From: Candidatus Sulfopaludibacter sp. SbA3
GTDB taxonomy: Bacteria > Acidobacteriota > Vicinamibacteria > Vicinamibacterales > UBA2999
NCBI GenBank assembly: GCA_945903265.1
Contig: CAMDNQ010000008.1
Location: 62,001-126,000, forward strand
Length of the DNA: 64,000 nt
Reading direction: 5' to 3'
In this document: piece by piece, positions 1-9,351 of the stretch
How the letters are laid out: each line of letters starts with the position of its first letter
Position numbering within the stretch: the first letter of the stretch is position 1
Made by a program: the position numbers and the translations under genes
The notes under the pieces: model-generated
Told to the model about the DNA's origin: nothing
The model's input: the letters and a program-made list of their open reading frames with translations, nothing else
Database searches by the model: none

Positions 1-2289
1 AACGGTACGGCGAATCTGGACAGTGTGGCCGACCAGACCGGTCACCTTGTGACCGGCAGCTTCAAGATCGATCACAAGCTTACCGACCGTGTGTCGCTGT
101 CCGGCCTGTACATGACCAACACCACCTCGCGCACCAACGAGAATTTCTGGGAGCGCGGGCAGGGCCCGAACCGGTTCGCCGATCCACGGGACGGCACGCT
201 CGATCGCGCACTGCATCTCGTCGCGGTCAACAACACGTGGCTGCCTGCTGACAACACGGTCCTCACGCTGCGGTACGGCCTCACGTGGTTGAAAGACGAC
301 GACTCGGAGACGATCGCGTTCGATCCGTCACAACTCGGCTTCGACCAGACCTTCTTGAACGCGCAACAGGTGCGCAAGTTTCCCATCGGCGCTATTGCGG
401 ACTACGAACCATTCGGCGCCGTCGATCCGACAAGGCGCGTGTGGGGTTCCTGGAGCACGAACGGCACCCTGTCGCAGCTCCACGGACGCCATACGCTGAA
501 GTTCGGCTTCGATATCCGCCAGCTTGGCGTCGACACGGAGTCGTTCGCCGGTGGCGCAGGCGACCTCCGGTTCGATCGCTTTTACACGTCCGCCAATCCA
601 CTGGCGAACGGCACGGCGGTATCGGGAAACGCGCTCGCCAGCTTCCTGCTCGGATATCCCTCTGGAGACCCGGGCAATCAGAGCCGCCTCACGCGCTCGA
701 GCCCGATCGATGCGCACGTCCGCTACTACGGGGTGTACGCGCAGGATGACTTTCGCGCGACGCCGAAACTCACGCTGAACTACGGATTGCGGCTCGAGCA
801 CGAAACCGGGCTGCGTGAGGCAGAGAACCGATTCACCGTTGGATTTGACCGCACGCTGAACCCCGGGGGCGCGCTGGGCAACGTCATGATCAATGGCGCG
901 CCGGTCCGTGGTGGCCTGATCTTCGCGGGGCAGAACGGGGCCAACGAACACCAGGGCAGTCCCGCGGGGGCCAAGGTGTCCCCTCGAGTTGGCGCTGCGT
1001 ACGCCTTTACGCCGGGAACAGTGCTCCGCGCCGGTTACGGGGTCTACTGGGCGCCCTGGAACTATCAGCCCGTGAGCGGCGTGAACTACGGACAAATTGG
1101 CTTCGTCAGTCAGGCGTTCATCAATCAGGACCAGTTCCTTCCCACCACGACCCTTGATAATCCGTTTCCCCTTGGCGCCCGTCCGCCGGTCGGCAGCTCG
1201 CTTGGCCCCATGACGGGCGTGGGTGGCCAGATCGAGTTCATCGACCAGGAGAAGGGCTCACCGTGGGTGCAGCAGTACTCCATCGACGTCACGCGCCAGC
1301 TTGGACCCGCGAGCTCGGTTGGCGTTGAATACGTCGGCGCCACCGGGCGGTCCCTTGGGCTCGGCGGCTCGAATGATGCCGTCGTCAACATCAACCAGCT
1401 CGATCCCCGTTACCTGGCGCTCGGGCCGGCGCTCGTCGAGCAGGTGCCGAACCCGTTCGCCGGTCTGCCCGCGGGTCAGGGATTCGCCGTGGCGAGTCCA
1501 ACCGTCCAGCGGCGGCAGCTGCTGCGTCCGTTCCCTCAGTTCGGCGACATTCTCATGCGGCAGCACACCGCGGGCCGGAGCCAGTACCACGCTGGGGTGC
1601 TGAAGGCGGAGCGCCGGATGGCGAACGGGTGGGGCGGCCGTCTCAGTTACACCTTCAGCCGCTTGAGGGACAACCAGTTCGGCGAAACGAACTTCATGCA
1701 GCCGAACACGCCCGAGGCGCTCAACGCGTATGACCTCGACGCCGAGTACTCGATCGGGCTGCTCGACGTTCCCCACAAGCTGATGATCGCTCCGGTCGTC
1801 GAGCTGCCCTTCGGCAGGGGAAAAACCTGGGGCGACTGGCAGGTCGCGGCGATCATCGGCTTCGAGACCGGGTTCCCGGTGCCGGTTGCGTCGGCCACGA
1901 ACAACACGAACCTCTTCACCCGCACCCAGCGTCCGAATCGCGCCGCAGGCGATCCGGCCACTGAGGGCGATCGTGACAGCCGCATTCTGGACCGGTGGCT
2001 CTCCCCTGAGGCGTACGCCGTTCCGCCGGCGTTCACGCTGGGTACCGCGTCCCGCATTGACGGCCGCGTCCGTGCGCCGCACCGCAACAACATCGACCTG
2101 GCCGTCAGCAAGAAAATGCCGCTTGTCGGGCGGGCGGTGGGCGAGCTGCGCCTCGAGGTGATCAACCTGACGAATACGGTGAAGGTCATCGGGCCCATTC
2201 ACACCGTCGGCAGCGACGGCTTTGGCCAGATCCGGGCGCAATCCGGTTTCATGCGGATGGCGCAGGTGACGTTTCGGGCGACGTTCTAG
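1..2289 (+). CDS. TonB-dependent receptor, Oar-like (C-terminal part)
   Basis: This is an outer-membrane beta-barrel receptor expected to take up a large substrate using TonB energy. The frame is open from base 1, so the N-terminus (signal peptide, carboxypeptidase-like regulatory domain, plug) lies outside the window; about 762 residues are visible. They show alternating amphipathic strands, acidobacterial Oar-type phrases such as YGVYAQDDFRATPKLTLNYG and GVEYVGATGR, and a C-terminal phenylalanine (VTFRATF), as expected for a BAM substrate. It is convergent with the ccdA-like gene, with only 7 bases between the stops. The substrate cannot be read from the sequence. The family call is firm; the function beyond 'outer-membrane receptor' is not. 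Confidence 0.88.
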   Translation, partial: NGTANLDSVADQTGHLVTGSFKIDHKLTDRVSLSGLYMTNTTSRTNENFWERGQGPNRFADPRDGTLDRALHLVAVNNTWLPADNTVLTLRYGLTWLKDDDSETIAFDPSQLGFDQTFLNAQQVRKFPIGAIADYEPFGAVDPTRRVWGSWSTNGTLSQLHGRHTLKFGFDIRQLGVDTESFAGGAGDLRFDRFYTSANPLANGTAVSGNALASFLLGYPSGDPGNQSRLTRSSPIDAHVRYYGVYAQDDFRATPKLTLNYGLRLEHETGLREAENRFTVGFDRTLNPGGALGNVMINGAPVRGGLIFAGQNGANEHQGSPAGAKVSPRVGAAYAFTPGTVLRAGYGVYWAPWNYQPVSGVNYGQIGFVSQAFINQDQFLPTTTLDNPFPLGARPPVGSSLGPMTGVGGQIEFIDQEKGSPWVQQYSIDVTRQLGPASSVGVEYVGATGRSLGLGGSNDAVVNINQLDPRYLALGPALVEQVPNPFAGLPAGQGFAVASPTVQRRQLLRPFPQFGDILMRQHTAGRSQYHAGVLKAERRMANGWGGRLSYTFSRLRDNQFGETNFMQPNTPEALNAYDLDAEYSIGLLDVPHKLMIAPVVELPFGRGKTWGDWQVAAIIGFETGFPVPVASATNNTNLFTRTQRPNRAAGDPATEGDRDSRILDRWLSPEAYAVPPAFTLGTASRIDGRVRAPHRNNIDLAVSKKMPLVGRAVGELRLEVINLTNTVKVIGPIHTVGSDGFGQIRAQSGFMRMAQVTFRATF

Positions 2290-2296
2290 GCGGGGC

Positions 2297-3061
2297 TCAG
2301 TAGACGGGCAGGTACGGCGTCAGCCACTGCGCGAGGATCGTGAAACGGTTCGTGAAGATCAGCACACCGATCGCGATCAGCAGCAGGCCGGAGACGATTT
2401 CAATCGTGTGGTAGTAGCGGCGGATTTTCGCGAACGCGGTGAAGAAGCGATCGATCGCGAGCGCCGTCGCCAGGAACGGCACGCCAAGACCGAGCGAGTA
2501 AGCCGACAGCAGCCGAATCCCCGCACCGACGGTTTCCTGTCCGGCGGCGACCGCGAGAATGCCCGCCAGGATGGGCCCGATGCACGGCGTCCACCCGAAC
2601 GCAAACGCGATCCCGACGAGCATCGCGCCGAAGGGTCCAGCCGGACGCTTCGACGTCTGCACCCGCTTCTCCTGGTACAGCCATTCGATTCGCAGCACGC
2701 CCATCGTGTGCAGCCCGAAGATGATGATGATCGCGCCGGCGATTCTGTTCATCACCGTCAGCCGCGACATCAGGAACTGCCCGATAGCGCTCGCGGACGC
2801 GCCGAGCGACACGAAGACGATCGAAAACCCCAGGATGAAGGCCAGGGATGCCATGACGACGCGTCCGCGGGTCGCGGCAGGCGTCGCCGTGACGACCGCG
2901 ACTCCGGCGCCTGCGGCTGGTGCCGTGCCGCCGCGAAGCTCGTCGAGCGAGAGCCCCGAGACGTATGAAAGATAGCCGGGGATAAGCGGAAGAACGCAGG
3001 GTGAGATGAAGGACAGCAGTCCCGCTCCAAATGCAGCGAGGAGCGTGACGTTTTCTTCCAC
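2297..3061 (-). CDS. ccdA: CcdA/DsbD-type thiol-disulfide transmembrane protein
   Basis: This inner-membrane protein passes reducing equivalents from cytoplasmic thioredoxin to the periplasm, usually for cytochrome c maturation or disulfide reduction. About 254 residues carry six hydrophobic helices and the two diagnostic cysteine-proline motifs, FISPCVLPLIPGY near the N-terminus and WTPCIGPIL about residue 150. I place the start at GTG 3061, whose first base is the last base of the upstream stop (TAGTG). The resulting protein begins VEENVTLLAAFGAG, which is right for the family; a longer reading to 3169 would run deep into the upstream gene. It is translationally coupled to the NuoG-like gene, an unusual partner. 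Confidence 0.9.
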   Translation of the reverse strand: MEENVTLLAAFGAGLLSFISPCVLPLIPGYLSYVSGLSLDELRGGTAPAAGAGVAVVTATPAATRGRVVMASLAFILGFSIVFVSLGASASAIGQFLMSRLTVMNRIAGAIIIIFGLHTMGVLRIEWLYQEKRVQTSKRPAGPFGAMLVGIAFAFGWTPCIGPILAGILAVAAGQETVGAGIRLLSAYSLGLGVPFLATALAIDRFFTAFAKIRRYYHTIEIVSGLLLIAIGVLIFTNRFTILAQWLTPYLPVY

Positions 3062-4881
3062 TACTGAACGGGCTTGAGCGGAATGAACGGCGTCGCCTGG
3101 GCCGGCAGCCCTTCCATCTGAACGTTGTGTCCCTTGGTCGGCGGTAGATCCTGGAAGAGGAAATCCCACTTCCAGCGCTCCGAGGGATTGGACGCCTGCA
3201 TCCAGGTGCTCGCGGGCACAGGGCGCATGAACGCCAGGCGTTCTGCTTCGCTGTACCCGGTCATCGCTGCCGCGAGCGCCCGCCGCACATCGCCGCTGCT
3301 TTCGTACGGAAGCGCCACGCCGAGGGAGCGTCCCACGTTAACCAGGATCTGCCAGTCTTCGAGCGCCTCGCCCGGGGGCGCGATGGCGCGCGACGCCGCC
3401 TGCACCCGGCCCTGGTCGTTCGTGTAGATCGCGTCCTTCTCGACCCAGGCGCTCCCTGGGAGGACGAAGTCGGCTGCCTCGGTCAGCTCGCTCGTGACGA
3501 CGGCCTGGACGACCAGCAGCGAGAGCGCGCCGCTGCGGCGGGCCGCGGCAATCCAGCTGATATCACCCAGCGATCCCTTAGGCCCAGCAGGATCAATCAC
3601 ATACAGCGCTTTCACGGTGCCGGCCTCGACAGCCTTGCGCAGTCCGGACAGGTCGGCCGGGCCTTCGTTTCCGCGTCCGACGGCGAACCCGAGGTCGCGG
3701 GCGCCGTTGACGTTCGGCGCGTCGGTGACGGGGACCTTGAACTTCGTCGTGGCGGGCTGCGGCTTCTCGGTCGCCTCCCAGCCGATCGACACGGATTTCA
3801 TTGCGTCGCCGCCCAGCAACGCCTCGGCGAGCTGCTTCAGCACGAACAGCTCCTCCATCGACGCATGCGCGGATGCCAGGAAATGGAACGCCCCGCCGCT
3901 CCCGGCCTCCTGCAGCCGGTCGCGGAGCCGCGGCTGGACGTCGTGCCACGCCGAGGCCTCGAGCGGAGCCGCCTGTGCGGCGCTTCCTGCGGAGCCGCGC
4001 ATCATCGGCCGGCGCAGCCGGTTCTCGCCTTCAATCCAGTGATAGTTAAAGCGTCCGATGTCGCACATCCAGTAGCCGTTGACGTCCGGGTTGTAGCGAG
4101 GCGTCATGCGGATCAGCCGCGAGCCGCGTGCCCACTCCGGCTTCGCCTTCAGCCACGCACTGGTATTGCAGCCCTTCGAGCAGAGCGTGCAGATGGTGTC
4201 GACGACGCCCGGGTTGTCCCAGGGACGGCTTTTGAAGCGATAGTCCTTCGTGAGAATCGCGCCCACGGGACAGACGTCCATCAGATTGCCCGAGATGAGC
4301 GAGTGGACGCCCTGTTCCTGGAACGTCGCGATTTCACTGCCGTAGCCGCGATCGACGATCCCGATCTGGGCATCGCCGTCGATTTCCTTCATGAAGCGGA
4401 CGCAGCGCGTGCAGAGAATGCAGCGGTTGCGGTTCAGCATGAGCGTCGGCCCGAAGTCGACGTCCGCCTTCACGCCCTCGCCGTCAAACACGCGGCGCGG
4501 AAAGTCCATCCGGCTCTCGGCGGGACCGAACGTGTAGGAGAAGTCCTGGAGCGGGCATTCCCCGCCTTTGTCACAGACCGGGCAGTCGAGCGGATGATTG
4601 ATGAGGAGAAACTCGAACACGCCGGCACGCGCCTCGACGACGTCGCGATCGCGCGTGCTCACGACCATACCGTCGGCGCAGAGCGTCGAGCACGACGTCT
4701 GCAGCTTCGGCATCTTTTCAATCTTGACGACGCAGACGCGGCAGGAGCCGTCGATACTGATCCCGGGGTGATAGCAGTAATACGGGACCGAGATGCCCGA
4801 CTCGATGGCCGCCTGCAGGACAGTCTTTCCCTTGGCCACCGTGACGGGGCGCCCATCGATCGTCAGCGTCACCGAATCCAT
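3061..4881 (-). CDS. nuoG: NADH-quinone oxidoreductase subunit G-like iron-sulfur protein
   Basis: This is a NuoG-type protein of 606 residues that carries electrons through a chain of iron-sulfur clusters. An N-terminal [2Fe-2S] ferredoxin domain has C36, C47, C50 and C64. It is followed by the His-Cys motif (HPLDCPVCDKGGEC), a 4Fe-4S pair (CILCTRC and CPVGAI) and a further C-x2-C-x3-C cluster (CTLCSKGC). The remaining C-terminal part is a shortened molybdopterin-oxidoreductase-like domain; E. coli NuoG is about 900 residues. No other nuo genes are nearby, so it may belong to a separate complex or to a dispersed complex I. An extended -10 (TGA-TATGAT, 4891-4899) lies 9 bases before the ATG and there is no Shine-Dalgarno. 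Its stop overlaps the ccdA start. Confidence 0.85.
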   Translation of the reverse strand: MDSVTLTIDGRPVTVAKGKTVLQAAIESGISVPYYCYHPGISIDGSCRVCVVKIEKMPKLQTSCSTLCADGMVVSTRDRDVVEARAGVFEFLLINHPLDCPVCDKGGECPLQDFSYTFGPAESRMDFPRRVFDGEGVKADVDFGPTLMLNRNRCILCTRCVRFMKEIDGDAQIGIVDRGYGSEIATFQEQGVHSLISGNLMDVCPVGAILTKDYRFKSRPWDNPGVVDTICTLCSKGCNTSAWLKAKPEWARGSRLIRMTPRYNPDVNGYWMCDIGRFNYHWIEGENRLRRPMMRGSAGSAAQAAPLEASAWHDVQPRLRDRLQEAGSGGAFHFLASAHASMEELFVLKQLAEALLGGDAMKSVSIGWEATEKPQPATTKFKVPVTDAPNVNGARDLGFAVGRGNEGPADLSGLRKAVEAGTVKALYVIDPAGPKGSLGDISWIAAARRSGALSLLVVQAVVTSELTEAADFVLPGSAWVEKDAIYTNDQGRVQAASRAIAPPGEALEDWQILVNVGRSLGVALPYESSGDVRRALAAAMTGYSEAERLAFMRPVPASTWMQASNPSERWKWDFLFQDLPPTKGHNVQMEGLPAQATPFIPLKPVQ

Positions 4882-4890
4882 AACCCGCCG

Positions 4891-4899
4891 ATCATATCA
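4891..4899 (-). promoter_or_regulatory. Extended -10 element of the nuoG-like gene
   Basis: On the minus strand the sequence reads TGA-TATGAT, an extended sigma70 -10. It is followed by 9 bases and then the ATG at 4881. Transcription would begin within a few bases of the start codon, so the mRNA is predicted to be nearly leaderless. No -35 is evident. Confidence 0.5.
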
Positions 4900-4997
4900 A
4901 AGCCACCCCAGCCGATAAGCCGCTTCCGGGCGGATTGAGCGAGGCTCAGCTTGACCCGGTTCAGCGACGGTCCTACAGTCGTCCAGACGGAGGTCGA

Positions 4998-5444
4998 ATG
5001 GAAGCAACTCATCAGCGCTTCACGTCCATCCTCGAATGGGCATTGGCCGTTGGGTTCATTGCCGCTCTGCTCGTCGTCGGCTCGCTCGCGGTCCGCGAAT
5101 TCCGCACGGTGAGCGCCCTCCCCGCCGTCAGCGCCGCCGGCAGTTCCAACGCGCCCGCGGCCGTTCCAGCGTCGGCCACCTCCGTCGGCGTCCCTCCGCG
5201 CGCGATCTCCATCCCTATGCTCCTTCTGTCGGATGGCAATGAAGTCCGAGTCGGCGAAACCATTTCCGCCATCGTCGCGCGGCTCGGACAGCATGCGATC
5301 GTCGGGAAGCAGGCCATTGAACGAGCGGTGCACGGCCAGCGCGTGACGCGGTTCTACGACCACGCCGGGACGAACTTTGTGCTGGTGTTCGAGCCGTTCG
5401 AAGCGAACGCGGAGCCGCGCGTCGCCGCCATCTATCTGCAGTAG
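4998..5444 (+). CDS. Small single-pass membrane protein of unknown function
   Basis: I do not recognise this protein. The 148 residues begin at ATG 4998, chosen because GGAGG lies at 4989-4993. A longer in-frame reading from 4935 would add 21 low-complexity residues. One transmembrane helix (about residues 12-32) is followed by an Ala/Pro/Ser-rich linker and a roughly 75-residue globular tail starting near 'AISIPMLLLSDGNEVRVGE'. The topology suggests a periplasmic C-terminal domain. Its TAG stop directly abuts the stop of the convergent M1 peptidase with no base between them. It is divergent from the nuoG-like gene. Confidence 0.7.
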   Translation: MEATHQRFTSILEWALAVGFIAALLVVGSLAVREFRTVSALPAVSAAGSSNAPAAVPASATSVGVPPRAISIPMLLLSDGNEVRVGETISAIVARLGQHAIVGKQAIERAVHGQRVTRFYDHAGTNFVLVFEPFEANAEPRVAAIYLQ

Positions 5445-8108
5445 CTAAAACCGCTCGAACTCCGCAATCGCGGCGTCATCGCGGTTGATCTGAATCTGTT
5501 TGACCGTACCGGTCGTGTCGACGCTCCACTCTACCCGTTGCTGGGTAACCGGCACGACGCTATCGACGGTGCGTCCGTCGGCGTAGACAACCGACACGGT
5601 GACCGGCACGTCGAAGACCGTGTCGCCGACCTGCTCGAAGACGCCGGTCGCCGTGCCGGGAGCGATGGTGCTGCTGTATCGCAGCTGAGGGAGACCGGTG
5701 CCGTAGATCCACTGATCGAAGAACCGGCTCAGCGACCGCCCGGATTCGGCTTCGAATGCGACGCGGAGATCGTCGGTGCTTGCCTTTCGAAACTTCTGCT
5801 CCGCGTAGAACCGCCGCAACCCGCCGAAGAAGGCCTCGTCACCGAGCAGGCGCCGCAGCATGTGCAGGACGCCCGCGCCTTTGTTGTATACGAGCGCGCG
5901 GAAGACGCGCGGCTGCCGGCGGATATGACCCAGGCGAGATCCAAGTGAAATCGGGCCCTCGTCCGATTCGGCAATCGCCCAGCGCCGGAACTGCCGCAGC
6001 ATATCGTTGAACGTCCGCTCTCCACGCGCGTGGCGCGCGTAAAGCGCCGCGAAGTACTGCGCGAACCCTTCGCTCAGCCACTGATCGTGGTAGTTCCGCC
6101 ACCCGACGGCCTGGCCCCACCACTGGTGCGCGACTTCGTGCGCAATGAAGAATTCCGGAAAGCTCGAAAAGGACGCCGGGTCGTTGCGAAACGTCGCGCG
6201 TGAGCTCGTGACCTGGTTGTTCAGCACGACGAAGTACCCGGGGCTATGCCCGCCCGGGAGCTGGTGTTCCAGAAGCGCGACCGACATGGAGCTGTACGGC
6301 GCGTCGCCAATCAGGCTCGCGTAGTACGTCATGACGGCGGCCACGTCGGTCAGCGCCGCTCGCCCGCGCCCCTGCTGGCGCGGGTTCGCGTCGACCGTTA
6401 GGCTGACCGAGATCTTATCGGCCGCGGGGTCGGCGCCGTCGGGAGTGACATCGATAGACGACTCTCCCACCCGCTGAAAACGGCTGACGACGAGCGCGAA
6501 ATAGCGAACGGGATCGCGGGCGGTAAACACGAATGACCGTCCGTCGGCAATTCGTATCAGGTCGCGCAGTGTCACGACGGCAGCACTGCCACGAGGCTCG
6601 CCGCTGGCGACGCAGCCGTACCCTTCGGGGACGATCACGCGCAGCGTCCCCGTCGCGTAATCGACAATCGGGTTCTGCGGGTACCAGTAGGCGCGGCTGC
6701 TCAAGAGGAAATTCGGCTCGGTGGGGATGAGGATGGCGTCCGCCCGTCCGTCGCTGGTCTGGACGGTTTCATCCTCGATATCCTGCGATTCGAGCCGCCC
6801 TCCATAGGAGACCAGCAGGGTCACTACCGCTTCGGCCGGCAGCGGCGCGGGGAAGTTGACGATGATGTTGTCCTGATCCCGCACGCGGAGGAACAGCAGC
6901 CGGCCGTACTCGGGGCTGCCGATGCTGCGAACGGTGAGCTCGTCGGCCAGGCGGAGGGTGAGGGCGGGTAACCCGTGCGAGCGGACGCGCAGGCGCATGC
7001 GCACCTGCCCGTCGATCATGCCGGTGTCCGGTGCGACCGTCGCTTCGATGTCGTAGTCGAGGACGTCATAATCGCGCCGCTCGTCCTCGTTGAACGCCAG
7101 TCCGTGCTCTGCCCGCCGCGAGGTCGACGGATACAGCGCAATCGTCCGCCGCCGCTCGCGTTCGAAGAGGGAGATGTCCTCCGACTGCGTGCTCGAGCGG
7201 GTATACGTCAGGTCACCGTGGCGGCGCGTGCGCACTTCCGCGAGGAAATCGCCCGTCGGCGGCACCAGGTACCACATGTCGGGGCTCAGGTCGCGCAGAT
7301 CCAGGCTGAACGACTTCGGCCCCTCGCGCGCGAACACCTCCTCCGCACGCCGAAGCTCACGCGGATTGACCGGCACCGGCGTGAGGGCGCCGACCGATAC
7401 GCGATAGTCGTACTCCGTCGGGCTCAGTCTGATAAAGGCGTTTTCGAACGGCGCGTCGAGGGTGTCTGCGCCCGCGAAGATCCGCAGCTGCCCCTGCTCC
7501 GTCACCGGCGCCGGCGCAAATCGCATCACACCGCGGCCGAGCAGCACGAGGCCCGTGACGCCGTCTTCGTTCTCGACGAGAAACACCGAGCCGTCGGTCT
7601 GCGTGATGACCAGGTCTTCGGAGGTGATCGTGGCGTTCCGCGCGGCAAACTGTTTCGTCCGGTTCACCGACAATTTAAAGAGGCCGTCGACGGCCGAGGT
7701 GCCGCGTGCGCCGACGATCCGCCAGCTGTCGGCCTCGCCGCGGTTCGGACGCCTGACGTCGAATTGCGCCGTCACGATCCGCGCGCGCAGCGCCGACTCG
7801 GTAAAGAGCTCCGCCACCACCCGGTAGCCGTCCCCCGGCAGCGCGCCGTCCAGTGGGACACGGTCGCGCTCGAGCACGACGGCTCGCCGTGTGCCGGGCG
7901 TGAACAGGCTGTCGGTGAACTCGCGGATCTCGCCCGCGGACGCTTCGCCGCCGACGAGCGCGGCGAAGCCCTCCCCCGAACCGGTTTCGAGCACTTTTTG
8001 GAGACGGGACAGGAGCAGTGCGACGCCGTCCGGCTCGGCATTCTGCGCCCATCCTGGGCTCGGCCACGCCAGTGCGCACGCGAAGAGAACAGCGAGGCGG
8101 CGGGCCAT
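5445..8108 (-). CDS. M1 family aminopeptidase, secreted, with long N-terminal extension
   Basis: This is a zinc metallopeptidase of the gluzincin M1 family, expected to remove N-terminal residues from peptides in the periplasm. The 887 residues begin with a signal peptide ending near GWAQ. The zinc site is H657-E658-V-A-H661 with the third ligand E680 (HEXXH-x18-E), followed by a family-typical 'GAGVLHMLRRLLG' region. Residues 30-340 are not part of the usual M1 fold and show no recognisable domain. The M1 N-terminal beta-domain starts near 'YDVLDYDIEATVAPDTG'. The GAMEN substrate-binding motif is not obvious, so exopeptidase specificity is uncertain. Confidence 0.88.
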   Translation of the reverse strand: MARRLAVLFACALAWPSPGWAQNAEPDGVALLLSRLQKVLETGSGEGFAALVGGEASAGEIREFTDSLFTPGTRRAVVLERDRVPLDGALPGDGYRVVAELFTESALRARIVTAQFDVRRPNRGEADSWRIVGARGTSAVDGLFKLSVNRTKQFAARNATITSEDLVITQTDGSVFLVENEDGVTGLVLLGRGVMRFAPAPVTEQGQLRIFAGADTLDAPFENAFIRLSPTEYDYRVSVGALTPVPVNPRELRRAEEVFAREGPKSFSLDLRDLSPDMWYLVPPTGDFLAEVRTRRHGDLTYTRSSTQSEDISLFERERRRTIALYPSTSRRAEHGLAFNEDERRDYDVLDYDIEATVAPDTGMIDGQVRMRLRVRSHGLPALTLRLADELTVRSIGSPEYGRLLFLRVRDQDNIIVNFPAPLPAEAVVTLLVSYGGRLESQDIEDETVQTSDGRADAILIPTEPNFLLSSRAYWYPQNPIVDYATGTLRVIVPEGYGCVASGEPRGSAAVVTLRDLIRIADGRSFVFTARDPVRYFALVVSRFQRVGESSIDVTPDGADPAADKISVSLTVDANPRQQGRGRAALTDVAAVMTYYASLIGDAPYSSMSVALLEHQLPGGHSPGYFVVLNNQVTSSRATFRNDPASFSSFPEFFIAHEVAHQWWGQAVGWRNYHDQWLSEGFAQYFAALYARHARGERTFNDMLRQFRRWAIAESDEGPISLGSRLGHIRRQPRVFRALVYNKGAGVLHMLRRLLGDEAFFGGLRRFYAEQKFRKASTDDLRVAFEAESGRSLSRFFDQWIYGTGLPQLRYSSTIAPGTATGVFEQVGDTVFDVPVTVSVVYADGRTVDSVVPVTQQRVEWSVDTTGTVKQIQINRDDAAIAEFERF

Positions 8109-8148
8109 CAGGGAACTCGGTCTGATGCTATCTCACCGGCGGGACGGT

Positions 8149-9330
8149 TCATATGACACCCAGCTCCGCGCCGGCCGACTTGAACGCGTCCAGGGCGAAC
8201 TGGAGCTCGCCGCGGGTATGAGTGGCGGTGACGATGGTCCGGACGCGCGCTTTTCCCTGGGGCACGGTCGGAAAGCCAATTCCCTGCGCGAAGACGCCCT
8301 TCTCGAACAGCCGGTCCGACAACGCCATCGCGCGCGTCGCGTCCCCCACGATGACAGGTGTGATCGGACTCTCGCTGCTCCCGGTGTCAAATCCCAGCGC
8401 GGCGAGACCGCTCTTGAAGAACCGGGTGTTGTCCCAGAGCCGATCGATCAGCCCGGGCTCGCCTTCGAGGACATCGATGGCGCCGATGCACGCGGCGGCG
8501 ACCGCCGGCGGATGCGAAGTCGAGAAGAGGAAGGGACGGGCCCGGTGATAGAGAAACTCAACGAGCGTGCGGGCGCCGGCGACGTATCCGCCGAGGACCC
8601 CCATCGCTTTGGAGAGCGTACCCACCTGGATATCGACCCGCCCATGCAGCGCAAAGTGGTCCACCGTCCCGCGCCCGTTCCGTCCGAACACGCCGCTCGC
8701 GTGTGCGTCGTCCACCATCATGATGCAGCCGTATTCGTCAGCGACGTCGCACAGCGCCGGCAGCGCGCCCAGATCGCCGTCCATGCTGAAGACGCCGTCC
8801 GTGATGATGAGTTTCCGCTGCGCGGCGGGGAGCCCGGCCACGATGGTCCGCGCGGCGCCGGCGTCGCGGTGAGGAAACACTTTGATCGCGGCGCGGCTCA
8901 GCCGCGCGCCGTCAATGATGCTGGCGTGATTCAGTTCGTCCGAGACGATCACGTCGTCGCGCCCGAGAATCGATGACACCGTGCCCGCGTTCGCGCTGAA
9001 GCCGCTCTGGAAGACGACCGCAGCTTCGGTCCCCTTGAACGCCGCGAGCCGGGATTCCAGCTCCATATGCAGGGCCATCGTTCCCGCAATGGTCCGGACC
9101 GATCCCGAGCCGACGCCGAATCGGCGGATGGCGTCGAGCGCACGCTCGCGCAGCACGGGGTGCGTGGTCAATCCCAGGTAGTTGTTGGAGGAGAGGTTGA
9201 CCACCGCACGGTGATCGACCGATGTCGCAGCTTTCTGCTCGTCGTCGAGAATCCTGAGCCGGCGGTACAGCCCCTGATCGCGCAGGCCCTGCAGCTCCGC
9301 GGAAAGGTACTGGAGCGGATCCAGGCGCAT
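8149..9330 (-). CDS. kbl: Glycine C-acetyltransferase (2-amino-3-ketobutyrate CoA ligase)
   Basis: This PLP enzyme of the alpha-oxoamine synthase family most likely interconverts glycine plus acetyl-CoA and 2-amino-3-ketobutyrate in threonine/glycine metabolism. The 393 residues match the family length. Visible motifs are SNNYLGL, DELNHASIIDGARLS, DDAHASGV and the PLP lysine K241 in VGTLSKAMG, followed by FLFSTSHPP. No threonine dehydrogenase gene is adjacent, and the close relatives BioF and serine palmitoyltransferase cannot be excluded. A -10-like TATACT (9338-9343) lies 7 bases before the ATG and no Shine-Dalgarno is present. Confidence 0.85.
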   Translation of the reverse strand: MRLDPLQYLSAELQGLRDQGLYRRLRILDDEQKAATSVDHRAVVNLSSNNYLGLTTHPVLRERALDAIRRFGVGSGSVRTIAGTMALHMELESRLAAFKGTEAAVVFQSGFSANAGTVSSILGRDDVIVSDELNHASIIDGARLSRAAIKVFPHRDAGAARTIVAGLPAAQRKLIITDGVFSMDGDLGALPALCDVADEYGCIMMVDDAHASGVFGRNGRGTVDHFALHGRVDIQVGTLSKAMGVLGGYVAGARTLVEFLYHRARPFLFSTSHPPAVAAACIGAIDVLEGEPGLIDRLWDNTRFFKSGLAALGFDTGSSESPITPVIVGDATRAMALSDRLFEKGVFAQGIGFPTVPQGKARVRTIVTATHTRGELQFALDAFKSAGAELGVI

Positions 9331-9337
9331 CGCGGCC

Positions 9338-9343
9338 AGTATA
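9338..9343 (-). promoter_or_regulatory. -10-like hexamer of kbl
   Basis: TATACT on the minus strand matches the sigma70 -10 at five of six positions and ends 7 bases before the kbl ATG. This places the expected transcription start at or next to the start codon. Confidence 0.4.
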
Positions 9344-9351
9344 CGTTCGCG

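Noticed and set aside
1258-2241. 327-residue open frame antisense to the TonB receptor
   Set aside because: Arg-rich shadow with no domain or ribosome site.
3865-4938. 357-residue open frame antisense to the nuoG-like gene
   Set aside because: The composition is a mirror of the Cys-rich gene; no motif is visible.
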